DNA of 64,000 bases from positions 10,852,501 through 10,916,500 of the forward strand of contig OZ005617.1 of the NCBI GenBank assembly GCA_963930655.1, given 5' to 3'. Position numbers and translations under genes: made by a program. The stretch is from Myrica gale. Taxonomy: Eukaryota; Streptophyta; Magnoliopsida; Fagales; Myricaceae. The notes beneath the pieces are model-generated. The model worked only from the letters and a program-made list of their open reading frames with translations. It was not told where the DNA came from and made no database searches. This document shows positions 59,022-64,000 of this stretch, piece by piece. Within the stretch, counting starts at the first letter, position 1, and every line of letters begins with the position of its first letter.

Positions 59022-60186
59022 CTACAATTGGATCATACCTTTGTTATTCATAGGTTACTAGATGTATAGAGTAATCAATACATTACAATCATCCAAGGTA
59101 TGACTTAAAATCTTTCCATGTCCTAGGCCTTCAATCTAGGATCCACTCAATATCAAGAGATAACTACAATGCATCAAAACACACTCCCAATTCTATCCTT
59201 GGAATCTGTAGAGGTTAATTCCAGCAACAACAATGATCTTCTTAACCTTCCAAACCTCCAACAACCAAAACCTAATCTCTTCATGTCACAACCAACATCC
59301 AAGACTAATTTAACATTTCATAACAACAACAATTCTCTCACATTCTTCCTACTTTTACAACTCCAACTCAAAGTTTATAACAAAACTATGATTTCATCTT
59401 CATCAAGCTATACTATTGCATTTGCCCATTTCTTTTGGGCTTTTATCAAACAAGTAGGGTGTATCATTTGTTCTCTTGAACATCTTTCAGATCTAACCAT
59501 ATATCAAACACTTAGGGCTTGGTGGTTCTCAACAAGACTCATATGCATTACATCAACCAATAGATTCGGTCATACATGCTCAATTTAGGTTTCAATCCCC
59601 TCTTAGGCCTTTTATCAAACACCTAAAGCACATAACCAATTTCTCTTGAACCCTCATTTCAGATCTAGCCATTTTGTTCCCATGTTCTCATGTAAAAATC
59701 TATGCTACACTTAAACACTTACAAGATCTACCTTGAACATGCATAGATCCACACTAAACATCCATGAATCACAAGGAGAAAAACTACTTAGACAACCCAC
59801 CATCAAACCACAACCAACCAACAAGAGAAAACAAGAACACCGCCAAACCACAACCAACCAACAAGAGAAAACAATAAGGAAATAGAGAGAGAGAGTAGGA
59901 TGATTTTCGGCCAGCAAGGATTTGTACCTTGCTTCTCTCCTCTTCCTCCTTCTTTTCTTCTCCTTTCTCCTTCTCCTTCTTCTCCTTCTTCCTTCTTCGG
60001 GTGGGTGATTTAGGGCAAGAGAAAACGAAAAGGCTGAAGAGAGGGGAAAAATGAAGTGTTCGGCAAAGGGGGAGAGAGTAATAGGCGTGAAAATGGTTGG
60101 GGAAAAGACAAGGTTGCCCTCCCCCTTCTTCATGAATTCCAACTCACGTATTTTCAATCCGTAAAATTTCGGAATGTAGTTATATG

Positions 60187-60645
60187 TGTCGACACTATCA
60201 CTCAAGGTGTCGACACTTACAACACATTTAGTAAGATGTGTCGACACCATCACTCACGGTGTCGACACTTCCAACACTTAGCCAAAGTGGAAAAAATGTA
60301 AACTCTCGGGTTTCAGTTAGATGTGTCGACACCATCACTCAAGGTGTCGACACTTCCATCACTTGGTCAAAATTCACGGGAGTTCTGGAAAAATGCACAC
60401 TTTCGGGTTTTAGTTGGATGTGTCGACACCATCACTCAAGGTGTCGACACTTCCAACACTTAGTCAAAAATCACTCTAGTTCCGGAAAAATATAAACATT
60501 CGGGTATCGGTCTAATGTGTCGACACTATGACCCAAGGTGTCGACACTTACAACACTTAGTCAAAATTCACTTTGGGCTCCAGAAAAAGGTAAACTTTCG
60601 GGTGTTACTCTAATGTGTCGACACTATGCTTCAATGTGTCGACAC
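60187..60645 (-). repeat. TGTCGACAC palindrome array in LTR G
   Basis: Twelve exact TGTCGACAC copies in six pairs, about 20 bp apart within a pair and roughly 70-90 bp from pair to pair. Most of the first members read ATGTGTCGACAC and most of the second AGGTGTCGACAC. Confidence 0.9.
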
Positions 60646-60752
60646 TTACCTCAAAAATCACAAATTTAATCATACATACACTTGCAATAATACGTACTTA
60701 AGAGGTCATAAACAATAACTTGACAGACCTAAAATCGGGGTCTCACACCGAC

Positions 60753-61520
60753 GGTGCACAGAACGACGACAAACATGAGCTATCTCATTGGCCCAAGTAA
60801 TACCTCCACGATGAGCTATCTATACGATCGTCTCCCGCCCTATCTAACTCATTGTGCGCATGAGGTTTTACCCGTGTGGATGTTGTTGTAAACTTTTGTG
60901 AAGAAAATGTTTTGTCACAGATTTGTGACGTTTGGTCGTTCGTCACTCAAAAAAATGTTCGAACCATTTTTAGTAACGTGTGGACAGTTTTTTACATCCG
61001 CGAACACCTCCCATCACTACGTTGATTTTTGTGTCAGAGAAAGTAGTGTTTGGTGTCAAAATAATTTTTGACACCCAAAAATTTGACACATAAATTCAAA
61101 ATTCTTGTAGTACTATCCTCGTGCTACCACCAACAGCTTCCAAAGACTCACTTGTTAGTAAGAGGGGAGGAGCATTGTCAACTTGCATCAATGTCCGCTC
61201 TTCCTTTGAATGCTCCACTTAGATGAACAACGTCTTATGCTTTTCAGACCGAATCCGGGATATTAACTTGACAGAACCAACATCGTCACTGATATTAGTG
61301 AGCTCATTCTGTCATGGCTCATCTTCAAACTTGCAAGCTATGTTGTTAATATTTGATGGTCCCAAATGCTTTGTAACAAAGTTCTTAATGACCAGCATCG
61401 AAAAAGTAGTCAGAATCTTCATTTCCAAGGTATCCCACGTCGCCTCCAATGTAGTCCTCCTTAACCAGGTTCACTAACGTGCTATGATGTACCTATATAG
61501 GAACCATACCTGCCAAAAAT
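60753..61520. other. Debris with a CACTA-like end
   Basis: 60900-61117 ends, on the minus strand, in ACTACAAGAATTTTG followed by repeated TGACAC phrases, as in the ends of some CACTA-type or MITE elements. No partner end was seen. The following stretch holds a doubtful minus-strand coding fragment (GGDVGYLGNEDSDYFFDAG near 61370-61450), possibly from a transposase. Confidence 0.3.
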
Positions 61521-61524
61521 AAAA

Positions 61525-61700
61525 AAGGGTTAATTGCATTTTCCCCCACTAACTTACACCATAATCTCAAAATCTCCCCTAAACTACAAGTTGTGACAAC
61601 CCACCACCATAATCTACGTGTTCTGTTTCAACTCCTTTCGGGACTCCATTTTCCCGTTAACTCGCACGTTTTTCATTGCACGTGACCAACACATCACTCC
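61525..61700. repeat. Mutator-type terminal-repeat-like sequence
   Basis: GGGTTAATTGCATTTTCCCC followed by CTAACTTACACC and CTCCCCTAAACTAC phrases is typical of plant Mutator-like or MITE ends. A MULE transposase fragment lies 0.8 kb downstream. Confidence 0.45.
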
Positions 61701-62476
61701 CATATGAAGCGATAATACTGTAATGCCCCCACGAACAGTGCTGTTACATTTGGTTTCATTTTCCCACCCAACCTCAAAACGACGTCGCCATGTGCTAACC
61801 CATCATCACTTAGGTTATTCAAACCAAAACATGAACATAATAATGTGAGCTTTTTTCCCCAAAACACGAACCAATTCAACACTTACGCTTTCCCCAAATC
61901 ACGAATCCACCACCAAAATAATGTGAGCTTTTGATTCCATTTTGGTGCAATGAAGATCATCATTTCTCTTTTTACGCCGAAGGTAAGCTATTTGGTCTTT
62001 GAACGCCACTGTTCCTCTTTTTACACCACTGTTCCTTTTGTTCCCCAACTCTGATTTCTAGGTTGTTGCTAATTGTGTTGGCTAAGAATGGGGTGGTAGG
62101 CATACATTATATAGGATCAAACAACGACAAAATAGCAGAAAAGTGGATTATAGCTTATAATATGTTAGGTGGGTGAGAATGGGTGTAGGGCCAAGTATAT
62201 GGATTTTTTTAGTCCCATGTCGTCGTCGTCTGTCCCTTTCCTCAAGTGGTTCCCTTCCTCAAGTGTCCCTTTAACAAATTGTTTAATGTTGTGTTATTCA
62301 ATTCTGTTGTGCTGTTGTGGAGATCATCCAAAGGAAATTGATGCGACGGTACAAAGTGAAGAGAGACAGGGTGAAGAAGATGGATGGGAGACTGGTACCG
62401 GTGATCATGAAAAAAAGTTCACAGAAATGGATTAGAATCGTTTGATTGTGTATCGACGCATGCTGGGAATTAATTA

Positions 62477-62841
62477 TTCGAGGTCGAGCACAAGCAAAAG
62501 CAATACGTTCTGAACTTAATTGAGCGAACTTGTGGCTATAGGCGATGGGACCTCACGGGCATACCATGTTCTCATGCAATTTCTGCAATCTTGTATGATC
62601 AGGGGAAGCCCGAAGATTACGTGGATACTTTTTGAAGGCGTACGGACCAATGACTCACCCAATGCCAAGTGAAGAACAGTGAGAACATACAACGCAAGTA
62701 CCGACTCTACCTCCAATAGCAAGAGTACAACTTGGGAGGCTGAAGAAGGAGAAGGGGCACTGGTGAACCTAAGACCCGAGTTAGACTCAACAAGGTTGCC
62801 AACGAGATTAGATGCTCTAAATGTAGCACAATGGGTGTGAT
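62477..62841 (+). pseudogene. MULE transposase remnant (SWIM zinc finger)
   Basis: The frame reads FEVEHKQKQYVLNLIERTCG, then YRRWDLTGIPCSHAISAILY and DQGKPEDYVDTF: the SWIM zinc finger found near the C-terminus of MuDR-type transposases. The first pair, normally CxC, is CGY here, so one zinc ligand is lost. A stop follows at the end of the block, and the sequence continues in another frame (YGPMTHPMPSEEQ, a stop, then PPIARVQLGRLKKEK and a CX2C knuckle start RCSKCSTMG). The catalytic DDE part is not seen. A dead fragment. Confidence 0.75.
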
Positions 62842-63656
62842 ACCCCTAAACTTTTGAGAGTCTTGTGTTAAGGTTTTCCTTTTAATATCTTTAGTAATTC
62901 TGTTATTTTCCTTAGAATTTGCTTCATTTTCTAAATTTATGCCTTGTTTAGTATTAATCATTTGATTAATTGCTTATAGTATTTCTTTCCTATTATTTTT
63001 AATCTTTGAATTGAGATAACAACTTTCAGTGCAACTGAATGTGATTAAATTAACTAATTGGTTTGATTTTATTTCCCCTAATATTTTAAGTAATTTGCTC
63101 TTTAGTATTTGTTTACTTGCTTCGGTTTATAAATTCATGACTTTAGTATTTTAATTTAAATTGTGTATGTGACTTATTTCCTTAATTTTTAATTCTTGCA
63201 TTATTTCATTTAATTTCATGTGCTTAAAACATTTAATTGATTTGAGTTTTGCATTCTTAAATTTTTAGATTAAGTTGGATAAATTTTTACTAGCTCCAAA
63301 ATTCATTTTTCTTGGTTAATGTTTTATTTTGAGTTCTTGTTTTAATAATTATTATTTACTTATATTAATGTAAAGTTGCTTATCCCATTTGAATTTATTA
63401 TTTCATGTAACTGATTTTATTTTAAATTAATTATTTTAAAATTACTTATTTAATTTCATTTAGATTGTATTGGGCCTAGGGTAGTTAAATTTGGACTTGG
63501 GCCTATAAAACAAGTGTGGGCCGAAGCTCCTATTAGTGAGAGAGGAGCCCAAGAGTCAACACGCCCATCCCAACTACCCCCATGGCCAGCCATAATGGTG
63601 GAGATTTCCAAAATCTCACCTTTTTGACACATGGCCATAACTCCTTTTTCTGAACT
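62842..63656. other. AT-rich stretch, no gene
   Basis: Nothing coding is recognised. 63470-63550 again has several GGGCCT / GTGGGCC / GAGCCCAAG motifs, like the cluster in LTRs E and F', and may be part of another LTR. Confidence 0.3.
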
Positions 63657-63960
63657 TTAGGGAAAATGACATTTTAGTCCTTGAGTTTTCATCACTTTTA
63701 TTTTTTAGTCCTTAAATTTAATTTTTTCAGATTTTAGTCCTTTAGTTTTCATTTTTTGACAAAATAGTCATTCCATCAGGTTCCGTCTCTTTCCCTAAAG
63801 GAAAGGCCACATCAGGCGCTGATGTGGTAAGGAAAATTGACATTTTAGTCATTGGGTTTTACCAGTTTTATTTTTTAGTCCTTGGGTTTAATTTTTTCAA
63901 ATTTTTAGTCTTTGGGTTTACATTTTTTGACGAAATGACCCTTCTGTCAAGGATTACTGT
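63657..63960. repeat. Duplicated ACATTTTAGTC-type repeat (MITE/Mutator-like end)
   Basis: Two direct copies, about 63661-63785 and 63834-63957, share GACATTTTAGTC, TTTTATTTTTTAGTCCTT and ATTTTTTGAC phrases. The pattern is common at ends of plant Mutator-like elements. Confidence 0.55.
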
Positions 63961-64000
63961 TCAAATAATTGTTTGATTGTTAAAATTTTGGTGTGTTTAA

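Larger units (their letters stand above)
57163..60747 (-). mobile_element. Solo LTR G (Tekay-type, inverted, 3,585 bp)
   Basis: In plus orientation it starts TGTCACGCCCC and ends GGGGTCTCACA, i.e. the usual LTR ends inverted. An exact 5-bp duplication CCGAC flanks it (57158-57162 and 60748-60752). No internal region. On the minus strand, a purine-rich leader (about 60000-59930) ends with AAG|GTACAA at 59928/59927. Confidence 0.92.

Noticed and set aside
59711-60253. 180-codon minus-strand frame
   Set aside because: It spans the purine-rich leader and palindrome array of LTR G; the basic run comes from GAAGAAG repeats.
62169-62435. 88-codon frame upstream of the SWIM fragment as a MULE exon
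   Set aside because: Composition is biased and no transposase motif is visible.

Overview
The window is nuclear DNA from a flowering plant, most likely a eudicot. The support is one host-gene exon close to plant CCR4 homolog 4, captured fragments of plant genes, and a dense stack of plant-type transposable elements. I see no rRNA or tRNA gene, no CRISPR array and no complete host gene.

Layout. 1-3435: a CCR4-like last exon with long non-coding flanks. 3436-4345: a decayed LTR with a primer-site remnant, then a Mutator-type terminal motif. 4390-7711: a 5'-truncated, broken L1-type LINE. 9153-28971: a three-level nest. Solo LTR A contains solo LTR B, which contains element C, a Ty3/gypsy chromovirus of the Tekay/Del type with both LTRs. 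The target-site duplications (TSDs) fit at every level: CAGGA exact for A, AACAG/AATAG (one mismatch) for B, CTGGT exact for C. 29369-38408: a CACTA-type element without a visible transposase. It carries fragments resembling a STRUBBELIG-family kinase, a GRF-interacting factor and an ADA2-like zinc finger, and has its own copia-like solo LTR H. 39743-56087: a second Tekay-type element, D, internally deleted and broken up by an Athila/Tat-type element F, a 5-kb solo LTR E inside F, and a second F-family solo LTR F' in reverse orientation. 57163-60747: an inverted solo LTR G. 60748-64000: MITE/Mutator-like debris, including a MULE SWIM-type fragment.

Element C is young but dead. Its LTRs differ by about twenty substitutions over 3 kb by eye. 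Gag, protease, reverse transcriptase, RNase H, integrase and a chromodomain are all recognisable, but pol carries three nonsense codons and a 2-bp deletion. It also has an extra 287-codon ORF that D lacks.

The most interesting signal is inside the long Tekay-type LTRs (A, B, both LTRs of C, both of D, E and G). These diverged LTRs appear to share a gene-like layout: a purine-rich leader ending in AG|GT, a long predicted intron ending TTGTAG, a tiny exon (exactly 33 nt in A, B, both D LTRs and G; 41-42 nt in C and E), and a second predicted intron. In most copies the second intron opens with GTAAG that can fold into a hairpin, and it ends CATTCCAG. Near its ends sit 12-nt complementary arms, CTGGAATGATAC and GTATCATTCCAG. 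Between the arms is a chain of hairpins whose stem sequences change in a compensated way between copies while GA-rich loops stay constant. This was found by eye; no folding, alignment or RNA data were available.

A second pattern is that many of the LTRs carry a dense cluster of one short motif: GATAAG in C, TGGGCY in E and F', CTCGAG/GTCGAC palindromes in A, B, D and F, TGTCGACAC in G and H. The same motif recurs in unrelated families, and it differs between members of one family.
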